The position numbers were made by a program, and so were the translations under genes. Below are positions 16,237-24,103 of a DNA stretch of 64,000 bases, piece after piece. Location: assembly GCF_039592695.1 (NCBI RefSeq), contig NZ_JBBUTK010000001.1, positions 1,426,001 to 1,490,000 of the forward strand, given 5' to 3'. The stretch comes from Flagellimonas_A sp039592695. Its GTDB lineage: Bacteria; Bacteroidota; Bacteroidia; Flavobacteriales; Flavobacteriaceae. Under the pieces are notes generated by a model that was not told the DNA's origin, did no database searches, and worked only from the letters and a program-made list of their open reading frames with translations. The first letter of the stretch is position 1. The number at the start of each line of letters is the position of its first letter.

Positions 16237-17050
16237 TTCCACGGAAAAAAACGAAGGAAACAAATTTGAGAAGTTGTCCATTCAAGTCAGTTTGAATGGA
16301 CTTTCTTTTTGTGTCATAGACACTATCACCGACACAGTTACAAACTCTGGCAAAGTTCGATTCAAAGCACCTTCAACACCCTATCTGGTTCAAAAAGAAC
16401 TGAAATCGCTGCTTGAAGATAAAGACGTCATCGGACGCACATACACCGACATCAGTGTAGTTCATAAAAACAATCTTTTTGCCCTTGTGCCCAAAGACCT
16501 GTTTGATGAAAATGAGTTGCCCAACTATTTGAAAATGAACACCAAACTTCTGGCTCATGACCATATCGTCTTTGACGAAATTTCGACTTTGGATATCATC
16601 AATGTATACGTGCCTTTGGTCAATGTCAACAACTATCTTTTCAGTCTTTTTGGTGAATTTGAATTCAAGCACAGCGGCACGGTACTGATACAGACCCTCG
16701 TTTCACAAAAAAATACCTCTAGAGACCCTGTTTGTTATGCCTACCTTACCGAGCGAACCATAGAGGTGGTTATCCTAAAACAAAAAAGATTACTTTTCTA
16801 CAATCACTTTCAATACCATACCAAAGAAGATTTTCTTTATTACATCTTGTTCACTTTTGAACAACTTGAATTGGATGCCGAAACCACAGCGTTAAAAATG
16901 TTTGGGCAAGTTGAAGAAGACGATGCCGTATTCAAGCTGTGCCAAGACTATATTTCAAAAGTGGCGGTTTTTGTGCCGTCGGGCCCATCTTATTTGATAG
17001 AATCCGATAGTGGCCAAAGCATCGATTTCACCATTCTCAGCGCATTATAA
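16214..17050 (+). CDS. DUF3822 family protein
   Basis: A 278-residue protein from the ATG at 16214 (MTEKVINSS); the earlier in-frame start at 16181 would lengthen the overlap with the upstream gene. It begins with a polar segment, then KLSIQVSLNGLSFCVID, and has the two-lobed actin-like feel of DUF3822, a Bacteroidetes family found directly before rsmD. No catalytic motif is visible and the function is unknown. Its stop shares a base with the rsmD ATG (TAATG), so the two are translationally coupled. Confidence 0.8.
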   Translation: MTEKVINSSTEKNEGNKFEKLSIQVSLNGLSFCVIDTITDTVTNSGKVRFKAPSTPYLVQKELKSLLEDKDVIGRTYTDISVVHKNNLFALVPKDLFDENELPNYLKMNTKLLAHDHIVFDEISTLDIINVYVPLVNVNNYLFSLFGEFEFKHSGTVLIQTLVSQKNTSRDPVCYAYLTERTIEVVILKQKRLLFYNHFQYHTKEDFLYYILFTFEQLELDAETTALKMFGQVEEDDAVFKLCQDYISKVAVFVPSGPSYLIESDSGQSIDFTILSAL

Positions 17051-17592
17051 TGCGTATCATTTCAGGAAAATACAAAGGAAAACGGTTGAACGCCCCGAAA
17101 AACCTTCCTGTGAGACCCACGACTGATATGGCCAAAGAGGCTTTGTTCAATATTTTGGCAAACCGTTTTTTCTTTGAGGATGTTGCAGTGTTTGACCTTT
17201 TCTCCGGTACCGGAAACATAAGTTTTGAGTTCGCTTCCCGTGGTGCCCAACACATCACTGCCGTGGATGTCAATTCTAAATGTGCCCAGTTTATTTCAAA
17301 GACTGCCACTGCGTTGGATTTTGAAATTTCAGTGATTAAATCTGATGTTTTTAAATTCTTGGAGCGGACAAAAAATAAAGCGGATATCATTTTTGCAGAC
17401 CCGCCCTATGCAATGGAAACTCCCCTATTGAGAAAAATTCCAGAACAGGTTTTTCAAAATGACATGCTCAAAGAAGGTGGCCTGATGGTCATTGAACATG
17501 GTCTGCAGATAAACTTATCCGATCAAGAATATTTTTCTGAAAGCCGAAAATACGGAAGCAGTGTCTTTAGCTTTTTTGAAAAATTAGCCTAA
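17050..17592 (+). CDS. rsmD: 16S rRNA (guanine(966)-N(2))-methyltransferase
   Basis: A 180-residue SAM-dependent RNA methyltransferase that modifies G966 of 16S rRNA in the 30S subunit. Seen: N-terminal MRIISGKYKGKRL and RPTTDMAKEALFNIL (family signature), the SAM-binding loop VFDLFSGTGNISFEFASRGA (about 48-67), and the catalytic motif FADPPYAM (about 115-122). The length is standard. It is the last gene of the 15499 operon and is coupled to the DUF3822 gene by an overlapping stop/start. Confidence 0.96.
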   Translation: MRIISGKYKGKRLNAPKNLPVRPTTDMAKEALFNILANRFFFEDVAVFDLFSGTGNISFEFASRGAQHITAVDVNSKCAQFISKTATALDFEISVIKSDVFKFLERTKNKADIIFADPPYAMETPLLRKIPEQVFQNDMLKEGGLMVIEHGLQINLSDQEYFSESRKYGSSVFSFFEKLA

Positions 17593-17656
17593 ATATTTGA
17601 TGTGCAACATACGGAACTCCCAATGAAGTCGTTCTAGTCATAAATAAATAGCAATT

Positions 17657-18220
17657 ATGAAAACTTTGAAACTTATTTCAGCCCTTTTTGTGCTCACCTT
17701 CTTCATTTCTTGTAGTGACGATGATGAGAATACTACACCTGTAGATCAAGATTCTTTGATAGGCACCTGGGAAATGACGGGCTTAAATGCCGATATCGAC
17801 TTTTCAGGAAATATTGAAGGTATCTCATTTACTAGTGAAACCAATACTGTAGGTGAAAATTTTGATTACATAATCACATTTACAGAAACAACTTATACTG
17901 CTTCTGGTTCCTACGATATTGTCACTAATGGAACATTAAATGGAGTGCCAATCGATGAGGACAGACAGACCATTTCAGACGCTAACGAGTCAGGTACGTA
18001 CAGTGTTCAAGACGGTGAACTTGTCATCGATGGTGAACTTGTTGATTTAGAATCCATCAATTCTGATCTTGAAGGTGCATCAGTAGATGGTACTTTCGAA
18101 TCGTTTATCGACGGCAATGGAAACCTTGTTATTGAACAGGTTCAAGACCTTCAAATAAATGAAGGGGGAATACCTTTGGATATTGATGTAGATTCAAGAA
18201 TTGTTTTCAGAAAACAATAA
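17657..18220 (+). CDS. Lipocalin-like lipoprotein
   Basis: A 187-residue lipoprotein. The signal peptide ends in FFISC with Cys19 as lipid site, followed by the acidic SDDDEN, which resembles the surface-export signal known from Flavobacteriaceae lipoproteins. The mature part opens with SLIGTWEMTGL, the lipocalin-like/DUF4923-type start, and is all beta with many Thr/Asp. It probably faces outward as a small ligand-binding barrel. It follows rsmD by 64 bases and ends before a strong bidirectional terminator. The ligand is unknown. Confidence 0.8.
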   Translation: MKTLKLISALFVLTFFISCSDDDENTTPVDQDSLIGTWEMTGLNADIDFSGNIEGISFTSETNTVGENFDYIITFTETTYTASGSYDIVTNGTLNGVPIDEDRQTISDANESGTYSVQDGELVIDGELVDLESINSDLEGASVDGTFESFIDGNGNLVIEQVQDLQINEGGIPLDIDVDSRIVFRKQ

Positions 18221-18236
18221 GTACTCCAATAAACAT

Positions 18237-18270
18237 AAAAAAGGCCAAGTCAAAAAACTTGGCCTTTTTT
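18237..18270. terminator. Bidirectional terminator between the lipoprotein gene and rnpB
   Basis: The stem AAGGCCAAGT / ACTTGGCCTT closes a short A-rich loop, with T-runs on both strands. It ends the plus-strand lipoprotein gene and the minus-strand rnpB. Confidence 0.9.
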
Positions 18271-18272
18271 AA

Positions 18273-18589
18273 TAGTAAGCAGGCTATAAGCCGGATTCTG
18301 TCTCCCGATAGTAATCGGGGCCCTATCATTTATCTCGACTTTTGGTTGCCCAAAAGCTCTAACCGCCTACCCTCCGATTCGGGCGTGCTACCCTCGATCA
18401 CCGGTTTACATGGCGTTTCACCGCATAGAGTTTACCTGATTTCACTACAGCCGAACTGTACTTGCTTTCTGTTGCACTGGTCCTGTCCCGACCGTAATCG
18501 AGACGACGGGTGTTACCCGCTATGCTGCACTGTGGTGTCCGGACTTTCCTACCTGACACTTGTCGTCAGGTCGATAAGGTGGCCTGCAC
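18273..18589 (-). ncRNA. rnpB: RNase P RNA, bacterial class A type
   Basis: On the minus strand the 5' end pairs with the 3' end in helix P1 (GCAGGC at 18587-18582 with GCCTGC at 18284-18279). The conserved GGAAAGTCCGGAC block lies at 18549-18537 and the conserved 3' block ACAGAATCCGGCTTA at 18301-18287, which together form the P4 core. ACAGTTCGGCTGT and GGTAAACTCTATGCGGTG-like central segments are also present. The length, about 317 bases, is normal. It is the catalytic RNA that matures tRNA 5' ends. A perfect -7 box stands just upstream (18593-18600). Exact ends may shift by a few bases. Confidence 0.95.
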
Positions 18590-18592
18590 ATA

Positions 18593-18600
18593 CAAAGGTA
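18593..18600 (-). promoter_or_regulatory. -7 promoter box of rnpB
   Basis: On the minus strand it reads TACCTTTG, a full match to TAnnTTTG, and lies four to five bases above the first base of helix P1. No clear -33 TTTG is seen at 17-23 bases. The same octamer stands before the outer-membrane gene at 50602. Confidence 0.6.
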
Positions 18601-18665
18601 ATCCAATTGTTGATAAAAAAGGAAACGTTGGCCACTTGACCCTATTCGTTACACCGAGCTATTTT

Positions 18666-18673
18666 TATATTTG
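18666..18673 (+). promoter_or_regulatory. Candidate -7 promoter box of dnaX
   Basis: It reads TATATTTG, a full match to TAnnTTTG, 22 bases above the TTG at 18696. The nearest TTG upstream (18636) is 27 bases away, longer than the usual 17-23, so the -33 part is uncertain. Its position supports the late start of dnaX. Confidence 0.45.
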
Positions 18674-18695
18674 TATTTGCCATAATCACTCCACA

Positions 18696-20474
18696 TTGGA
18701 ACCGTTCATCGTATCAGCAAGAAAGTACCGCCCCAAAACATTTAAAGATGTGGTTGGGCAAGAGGCCATTACCAATACGCTTACCAAAGCCATTGAGAGC
18801 AACCACTTGGCACAGGCACTTTTGTTCTGTGGCCCCCGCGGAGTTGGCAAGACTACCTGTGCCAGAATATTGGCCAAAAAAATCAATGAAGACGGTTCTG
18901 AACGTGAAGATGAAGACTTTGCCTTCAACATTTTCGAGCTGGATGCGGCCTCGAACAATTCCGTCGATGATATTCGCAGCTTGATCGATCAAGTTCGTAT
19001 TCCTCCACAGGTCGGTAAATACAAAGTGTACATCATCGATGAGGTACACATGCTCTCGCAATCGGCCTTCAACGCTTTCTTAAAGACCTTGGAAGAGCCT
19101 CCCAAACATGCCATTTTTATTTTGGCGACCACAGAGAAGCACAAAATCATTCCGACCATACTTTCACGCTGCCAAATATTTGATTTTAAGAGGATAACGG
19201 TAAAAGATGCCGCCGATTACCTGAAGTATATTGCCAAAGAACAGGGTATTGATGCCGAGGATGATGCACTGCACATCATTGCCCAAAAAGCGGATGGTGC
19301 CATGCGCGATGCCCTTTCCATTTTTGATAGGGTTGTCAGCTTTTCAGGCAAAAACTTGACAAGAAAGGCCGTCACTGAAAATCTCAACGTACTCGATTAC
19401 GACACCTATTTTGAGACCACCGAACTGATTCTTGATAATGACATTCCCAGTCTATTAGTATTATTGGACAAGACCCTAGCGCTCGGTTTTGATGGCCACC
19501 ATTTCATTTCAGGGCTCGCTTCGCATTTTAGGGATTTAATGGTGTGCCAAAATTCAGAGACCATTGCTTTGTTGGAAGTGGGTGAAGAGGCCAAAAAAAG
19601 GTACGCTGAACAGTCAAAAAAAACATCAAAGGAATTCTTGCTCAAAGCGCTCGATGTGGCCAATGATGCCGACCTGAAATATAAAACCAGTAGAAACCAA
19701 AGGCTTTTGGTAGAGCTCACCCTCATGAAGCTCGCATCACTTACTTTCGAAGGCGAAAAAAAAAAGCCTGAGCAGCTGATACCTGCTTCCCATTTTAGGC
19801 AGATGCAACCTAGAAAGGAAAATACCACCATTGCTGCGGAAGAACGGATTGACGCCCCGCCAAAGCAAAAAGAAGTGGAAGAAAAATCCCCTCCCCAAAT
19901 AGTGAAGAGCGAGGCACCGCCTGTAAACGATGGACATTCCGTCAGTGAGGAAGTTGACACACAGGAAATCCAATCCCAACCAACCAAAAAACCGATAGTA
20001 AACAATCTTCCGAAACGGATCTCCGGGCTATCCATTTCAAGCCTGAAAACCAAAAAAGAACATCAAAACACCAAAAGTTCTGAGGTTCTGGATGCAAAGG
20101 AGTTGCCTGAAGCTATTTTTGAAGAGGTTGACCTACAAAGACATTGGAACGATTTTGCAAACATCTTGGTCAAAAAAGGAAAACGGATTCTGGCCAGCAA
20201 CCTGCATACCGATATCCCAAAATTAAGGGAGGGCAACGTCATCACAATCGAACTGCCCAACGACACCATGAAAAAAGAGTTAGAGCGCGAGCAAAAACCG
20301 CTGATGGACTACCTGAAGGAAAAGCTGAACAACCACACTATCACCCTGAGCATAAAAATCAACGAAGAAACGAACAAAAAATACGCCTTTACCCCAGAAG
20401 AGAAGTATGAGAAGTTGAAACAGAAAAATCCTGCCCTTGATCTGCTCCGAAAAGAGTTTGACCTAGACCTTTAG
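18696..20474 (+). CDS. dnaX: DNA polymerase III tau (and probably gamma) subunit, TTG start
   Basis: The clamp-loader ATPase, 592 residues from the TTG at 18696. This start gives MEPFIVSARKYRPKTFKDVV, the usual N-terminus of Bacteroidetes DnaX. The open frame continues upstream, but only into rnpB and the promoter. Walker A is GPRGVGKTT (about 46-54), Walker B YIIDEVHML, then the SRC sensor LSRCQIFDF. The cysteine zinc module that usually follows AKKI in other phyla is missing here; the segment reads NEDGSEREDEDFAFN. Domain III ends near residue 350, then comes a charged linker and a tau-specific C-terminal region (about 480-592). An A10 run at 19756-19765 right after domain III holds the A-AAA-AAG heptamer in frame, so a short gamma form is likely (see separate entry). 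Confidence 0.95.
   Translation: MEPFIVSARKYRPKTFKDVVGQEAITNTLTKAIESNHLAQALLFCGPRGVGKTTCARILAKKINEDGSEREDEDFAFNIFELDAASNNSVDDIRSLIDQVRIPPQVGKYKVYIIDEVHMLSQSAFNAFLKTLEEPPKHAIFILATTEKHKIIPTILSRCQIFDFKRITVKDAADYLKYIAKEQGIDAEDDALHIIAQKADGAMRDALSIFDRVVSFSGKNLTRKAVTENLNVLDYDTYFETTELILDNDIPSLLVLLDKTLALGFDGHHFISGLASHFRDLMVCQNSETIALLEVGEEAKKRYAEQSKKTSKEFLLKALDVANDADLKYKTSRNQRLLVELTLMKLASLTFEGEKKKPEQLIPASHFRQMQPRKENTTIAAEERIDAPPKQKEVEEKSPPQIVKSEAPPVNDGHSVSEEVDTQEIQSQPTKKPIVNNLPKRISGLSISSLKTKKEHQNTKSSEVLDAKELPEAIFEEVDLQRHWNDFANILVKKGKRILASNLHTDIPKLREGNVITIELPNDTMKKELEREQKPLMDYLKEKLNNHTITLSIKINEETNKKYAFTPEEKYEKLKQKNPALDLLRKEFDLDL
19756..19787 (+). promoter_or_regulatory. Candidate programmed frameshift / slippage site in dnaX
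   Basis: Ten A residues (19756-19765) followed by G give the heptamer A-AAA-AAG at 19760-19766 in the zero frame (codons GAA AAA AAA AAG CCT). A -1 shift reads GCC then the stop TGA at 19769-19771, giving a product of about 358 residues. Loss of one A reads AGC CTG AGC AGC then TGA. A small hairpin follows five bases below (AGCAG 19771-19775 with CTGCT 19783-19787). The site is just after domain III, where E. coli makes gamma from the same heptamer. Confidence 0.6.
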
Positions 20475-20478
20475 GTCG
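20459..20478 (+). terminator. Weak hairpin at the end of dnaX
   Basis: The stem GACCTA / TAGGTC (six pairs, six-base loop) spans the dnaX stop codon and is followed by GATTCTTTCTT, a poor T-tract. It may act as a weak terminator. Confidence 0.35.
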
Positions 20479-20482
20479 ATTC

Positions 20483-20513
20483 TTTCTTATACGTGCCCTA
20501 TAATTTATCTTTG
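20483..20513 (+). promoter_or_regulatory. Promoter of the MiaE-like gene
   Basis: The -7 box TATCTTTG (20506-20513) is a full match to TAnnTTTG. TTTC at 20483-20486 lies 19 bases upstream as a near -33 match. The ATG at 20533 follows 19 bases below the box. Confidence 0.55.
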
Positions 20514-20532
20514 TGAAAATTGATACAATAAT

Positions 20533-21114
20533 ATGCTTGGACTCAAACTGCCCACCGATCCACGATGGGTCAACATTGTTGAAAAAAATATTGAAGAGAT
20601 TCTCACTGACCATGCCTACTGTGAGCAAAAGGCGGCCAGCACGGCCATTTCACTGATTATCGGATTTCCTGAAAAATCAGAATTGGTCAAAGAGATGATT
20701 GCCCTTTCACGTGAAGAAATGGGCCATTTTAACATGGTACATGAAAAAATTCTGGAGCGTGGGTGGTCGTTGGGCCGTGAACGAAAAGATGAGTATGTCA
20801 TTGAATTGATGAAGTTCTTTCCAAAGGGAGGCAGCCGAGAAACACATCTTGTTCACAAATTGCTTTACGCTGCATTGATTGAAGCAAGAAGTTGTGAACG
20901 GTTTCGGTTGTTATCTGAACACATAGCCGACGAAGAACTGGCAGAATTCTATCGAAGATTGATGGTCAGCGAGGCGAATCACTATACCATGTTTTTACAG
21001 TTCGCCCGAAAATATGGTGTTCGAGAAGAAGTTGACCAAAAATGGCAAGACCTATTGGAATACGAGGCGGAAATCATGAAAAACTTGGGCAAAAAAGAAA
21101 CCATGCACGGTTAA
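20533..21114 (+). CDS. miaE: tRNA-(ms2io6A) hydroxylase, MiaE-like
   Basis: A 193-residue ferritin-like diiron protein. The metal-binding residues appear in four helices: TDHAYCEQKAAS (about 28-39), REEMGHFNMVHE (about 62-73), EARSCERF and SEANHYTMF. MiaE hydroxylates the isopentenyl group of ms2i6A37 in tRNA using oxygen. The length and the EExxH-type spacing fit the family. It has its own promoter. It is followed by a 341-base region of decayed repeats. Other ferritin-like hydroxylases are possible but less likely. Confidence 0.88.
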   Translation: MLGLKLPTDPRWVNIVEKNIEEILTDHAYCEQKAASTAISLIIGFPEKSELVKEMIALSREEMGHFNMVHEKILERGWSLGRERKDEYVIELMKFFPKGGSRETHLVHKLLYAALIEARSCERFRLLSEHIADEELAEFYRRLMVSEANHYTMFLQFARKYGVREEVDQKWQDLLEYEAEIMKNLGKKETMHG

Positions 21115-21455
21115 GGTCGTTAATGGTTAATGAAAGAGAAGAATTTTTTGAAATTTGGTGCTAGAATTTTGGATTTTTCATTCAAAATTGTTTCGCAAAG
21201 CTCTGTACTGAGTCTTTCAGAGTTTCGCAGGGAAAATTACACTTTTAAATTTTACCCTTCTTTAGCTTTGGTGGACACGAATTACACTTATTTTCACAAA
21301 TAACTTTTAAAATTTGGCTTTTTAGTTTGTGTTTGACATTTGAGTTTGCATTTCAGAAATTTCACAGATCATTTAAAAGCAAAATTCGTAATTCGTAATT
21401 CGTAATTCGTAATTCGTAATTCGTAATTCGTAATTCGTAATTCGTAATTCGTATT
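21115..21455. repeat. Gene-free region with decayed repeat and tandem array
   Basis: This stretch of about 340 bases holds no credible gene. It starts with GTTAATGGTTAATGAAA (21119-21135), which is identical to 60926-60942, also directly after a stop codon. A second shared piece lies near 21190 and 60974 (GTTTCGCA...AGAGTTTC), and a third at 21274-21302 (GACACGAATT..CAC.. pattern), seen again at 61070 and 62411. The region ends in the AATTCGT tandem array. It looks like a remnant of a dispersed intergenic element. Confidence 0.6.
21383..21452. repeat. Tandem repeat, ten copies of AATTCGT
   Basis: Ten perfect back-to-back copies of the 7-base unit AATTCGT fill 70 bases and end three bases before the ppk1 stop codon (21456-21458 on the minus strand). 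Each unit could be read as a half of a palindrome-rich AATT/ACGAATT sequence. Copy number is likely to vary between strains. Confidence 0.95.
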
Positions 21456-23546
21456 TCAAATAGCTTTTTCTTCCAACTTTTCCTTGTAATAATCATAGAG
21501 CGCAAACTGTGAACGTACTTCTGGGCCATCTGTTTTTCTGTAGGCATTGTCTTGTTTCTTTGAAAAAACACGGGCCTTAATAGTATCGTTCCAACTGATT
21601 TCAAAGGTGTCAACCAGTTCTTTTTTGATGTCTTTGTCGTATATCGGGCATCCTACCTCAACCCTGTAATCAATATTTCTGGTCATCCAATCCGCAGAAG
21701 AAATATAAACTTTTGGGTCTCCGTCATTGGCAAAGACAAAAAGACGCGGATGTTCTAAAAATTTATCGACCACACTGATGGCCTCGATGTTCTCGCTCAT
21801 GCCCTCAACCCCGGGAATCAAACAGCAAATACCCCTTACAATCAACTGTACCTTCACCCCTGCCCTGCTCGCCTCATAGAGCTTATCCACCATTTTATAC
21901 GATGTGAAGCTGTTCATCTTGATTTTGATGTACGCCTCTTTACCGACTATGGCATTCGCTATTTCATTGTCAATGAGCTTACTGAAAACACTTTGGGTAT
22001 AATGCGGTGAAACAATAAGATGCTTGTACTTGTTTATTTTGTACGAGGTCTCAAAGAAATTGAACACTTTGTTCAGCTCTTTCAATATGGAATCGTTGGC
22101 CGTGAACAACGTATAATCGGTATAGATTCTTGCGGTCGACTCATTGAAATTGCCAGTGCTGACAAAGCCATAGCGCTTTAACCCACCATCTTCTTCACGT
22201 TCGACCATGCATATTTTACTGTGTACCTTCAGACCGGGAATACCAAAAATCAACTTGACCCCTTCTTCTTGCAGCTCATTCGCATATTGAATATTGGCCT
22301 GTTCATCAAAGCGTGCCTGCAATTCAATCTGTACGGTCACCTGTTTGCCATTCTTAGCGGCATTTATCAACGCTGCAGCTACTTGTGAGTCATTGGCCAA
22401 TCGATATACCGTTATTTTGATGGACTTTACTTTCGGGTCCAAAGCAGCCTCTTTCAAAAATTTGATGACATACGAGAAGGTATGATAGGGTACATATTGT
22501 AGATAATCTTTTTTGGCAATACTCTCAAAAAGACTTCCGTCAAGGCTCAACCCCTTTACGGGCAAGGGGGTGATTTTTTCGTAGAGCAGGTCATTCCTTC
22601 CCAAACTGGGAAACCCCATATAATCACGTCGATTATGATAACGCCCACCGGGTATGACACTATCATTCTCTTCAATGCCCATTTTCTCTTTCAGGTACTT
22701 AAGCGTATCCCTCTCGATGCTTTTATCATACACAAAACGTACGGGGTCACTGATTTTTCGATGCTCAACACTGGATGAAATTTTCTCGATGAAGCTTTTG
22801 CTCAAATCGTTGTCGATATCCAATTCTGCATCACGGGTAATCTTGATCATGTGGGCAGATATGGATTGATACTCAAACATGGTAAAAATCTTATTCAAAC
22901 AGACCCGAATCAAATCATCTAAAATGATGATGAAATCTTTGTCTCCTTGTTTTGGCAATACCACGAAACGGTCAATACCCTTTGGAATTTCAATAAGTGC
23001 GTACTGTACCTCCTTGGCTTTTCGATTTTGGGATGCCTTTTCACTTTTCAACACCATCTTGACAGCCAAATAGGCAGCCGTATCTTTAAGAACGGGGAAC
23101 TCTGTGGTCTCATTGAGGATGATAATCATCAATTCAGGATTCACCTCCTTCAAAAAGTAGGTGCTTATAAAATCAATCTGCTGTTCATCTACTTCTTTCT
23201 CGTTGACGATAAAAATATTTCGCTCTTCGAGTTCTTTTTCAATATTGCGCAGAATCTCAATACTCTTGGATTGCTGGGCAATAACAATCTTGGTGATTTC
23301 TTCCAACAAATCTTTTGCCCGTTCACCGCCCAAAACACTTTTTCCCTTTTTACCGGCATCTACGATACGCTTGACAGTGGCATAGCGCACTTTGAAGAAC
23401 TCATCTAGATTATTGCTGAAAATTCCGAGAAAGCGCAATCGCTCAATCAAAGGCACATTTTTATCGGCACTCTCTTGCAGTACCCGGTCATTAAAATGCA
23501 GCCAACTGATTTCTCTGTTTACGTATTCGTTCTTCGGATTTGCCAT
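21456..23546 (-). CDS. ppk1: Polyphosphate kinase 1
   Basis: A 696-residue PPK1 that makes polyphosphate from ATP. The N-terminal domain starts YVNREISWLHFNDRVLQE (about 7-24), the family signature. The catalytic core shows IKITVYRLANDSQVA (about 380), QIELQARFDE, and the autophosphorylated histidine region PGLKVHSKICMV (about 435), then GFVSTGNFNESTARIYTDY and the C-terminal RIVRG-type segment VQLIVRGICCLIPG. The length is standard. sixA lies three bases upstream on the same strand, so the two are co-transcribed, which fits phosphate metabolism. The AATTCGT array abuts its 3' end. Confidence 0.97.
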   Translation of the reverse strand: MANPKNEYVNREISWLHFNDRVLQESADKNVPLIERLRFLGIFSNNLDEFFKVRYATVKRIVDAGKKGKSVLGGERAKDLLEEITKIVIAQQSKSIEILRNIEKELEERNIFIVNEKEVDEQQIDFISTYFLKEVNPELMIIILNETTEFPVLKDTAAYLAVKMVLKSEKASQNRKAKEVQYALIEIPKGIDRFVVLPKQGDKDFIIILDDLIRVCLNKIFTMFEYQSISAHMIKITRDAELDIDNDLSKSFIEKISSSVEHRKISDPVRFVYDKSIERDTLKYLKEKMGIEENDSVIPGGRYHNRRDYMGFPSLGRNDLLYEKITPLPVKGLSLDGSLFESIAKKDYLQYVPYHTFSYVIKFLKEAALDPKVKSIKITVYRLANDSQVAAALINAAKNGKQVTVQIELQARFDEQANIQYANELQEEGVKLIFGIPGLKVHSKICMVEREEDGGLKRYGFVSTGNFNESTARIYTDYTLFTANDSILKELNKVFNFFETSYKINKYKHLIVSPHYTQSVFSKLIDNEIANAIVGKEAYIKIKMNSFTSYKMVDKLYEASRAGVKVQLIVRGICCLIPGVEGMSENIEAISVVDKFLEHPRLFVFANDGDPKVYISSADWMTRNIDYRVEVGCPIYDKDIKKELVDTFEISWNDTIKARVFSKKQDNAYRKTDGPEVRSQFALYDYYKEKLEEKAI

Positions 23547-23549
23547 AGG

Positions 23550-24035
23550 TTATTTAAAGTGTTTTGGAAAAAGGGTCAATATAGTCTTTCCTTTGGAAAT
23601 CGATTTCCATTCCCTTCCAGAAAATTCTATCTGTACCAAACCTGACGTGGGCACATTGTCGATGTACTGATTTCCCCAAAGGTTGGCCAGACTTGTAAAG
23701 GCATGGTTATGGCCAAAAATCATCACCGTATTCAAATTGTCATCGAGGTTTTTGACGTGGTTTTGCACACTTTCGCCAGAAAAATCATAGAGATTTTCGG
23801 TCACCCGGAATTTTTCAAAATCATGGTCAAGGTTTCTCAGGGCGATGATGGCCGTGTGGAGTGCCCTATTGCCCAAACTCGAGTAGGCAAAATCGATTCT
23901 TACACCTTCTTTCTTAAACTTTTGTGCAATCAAATGAGCATCATTGATGCCTCTTTCCTTCAACGGTCGGTCTTTGTCTGAAACCCCATACTCCCATGAG
24001 GATTTTCCGTGACGCATCAAGATTATTGTCTTCAT
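23550..24035 (-). CDS. sixA: SixA-type phosphohistidine phosphatase
   Basis: A 161-residue histidine-phosphatase-superfamily enzyme. The RHG motif is Arg8-His9-Gly10 in MKTIILMRHGKSSWE; a second arginine/histidine pair lies in SSLGNRALHTA and MIFGHNHAF. SixA proteins remove phosphate from phosphohistidine. It sits three bases before ppk1, a common pairing in Bacteroidetes. Direct action on PPK1 phosphohistidine is an attractive but unproven idea. Confidence 0.9.
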   Translation of the reverse strand: MKTIILMRHGKSSWEYGVSDKDRPLKERGINDAHLIAQKFKKEGVRIDFAYSSLGNRALHTAIIALRNLDHDFEKFRVTENLYDFSGESVQNHVKNLDDNLNTVMIFGHNHAFTSLANLWGNQYIDNVPTSGLVQIEFSGREWKSISKGKTILTLFPKHFK

Positions 24036-24068
24036 AACCAGTCTTACAAAGTTTCAATACACCCCTAA

Positions 24069-24086
24069 CCCCGATAGCTATCGGGG
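24069..24086. repeat. 18-bp perfect palindrome CCCCGATAGCTATCGGGG
   Basis: A perfect palindrome between sixA and pdxH, followed by CCTTCAAGGGG. The same core, with T and A at the ends, occurs at 50766-50783. It could act as a terminator stem for pdxH, but no T-run follows on the minus strand. It resembles a dispersed repeat of flavobacterial genomes. Confidence 0.85.
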
Positions 24087-24103
24087 CCTTCAAGGGGACA
24101 ATT

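Noticed and set aside
18510..18695. N-terminal extension of dnaX from 18510 and a 126-residue frame at 18259-18639
   Set aside because: Both lie over rnpB and its promoter; the encoded residues match nothing, and DnaX homology starts at the TTG at 18696.
19406..20053. 215-residue minus-strand frame inside dnaX
   Set aside because: Ser/Phe-rich antisense of the charged tau linker; typical shadow composition.
21383..21452. CRISPR-like array
   Set aside because: The seven-base units are back to back with no spacers and no cas gene is near; it is a simple tandem repeat.
24069..24086. Rho-independent terminator of pdxH
   Set aside because: The stem is good but no T-run follows on the minus strand, and the same palindrome occurs where no gene ends.
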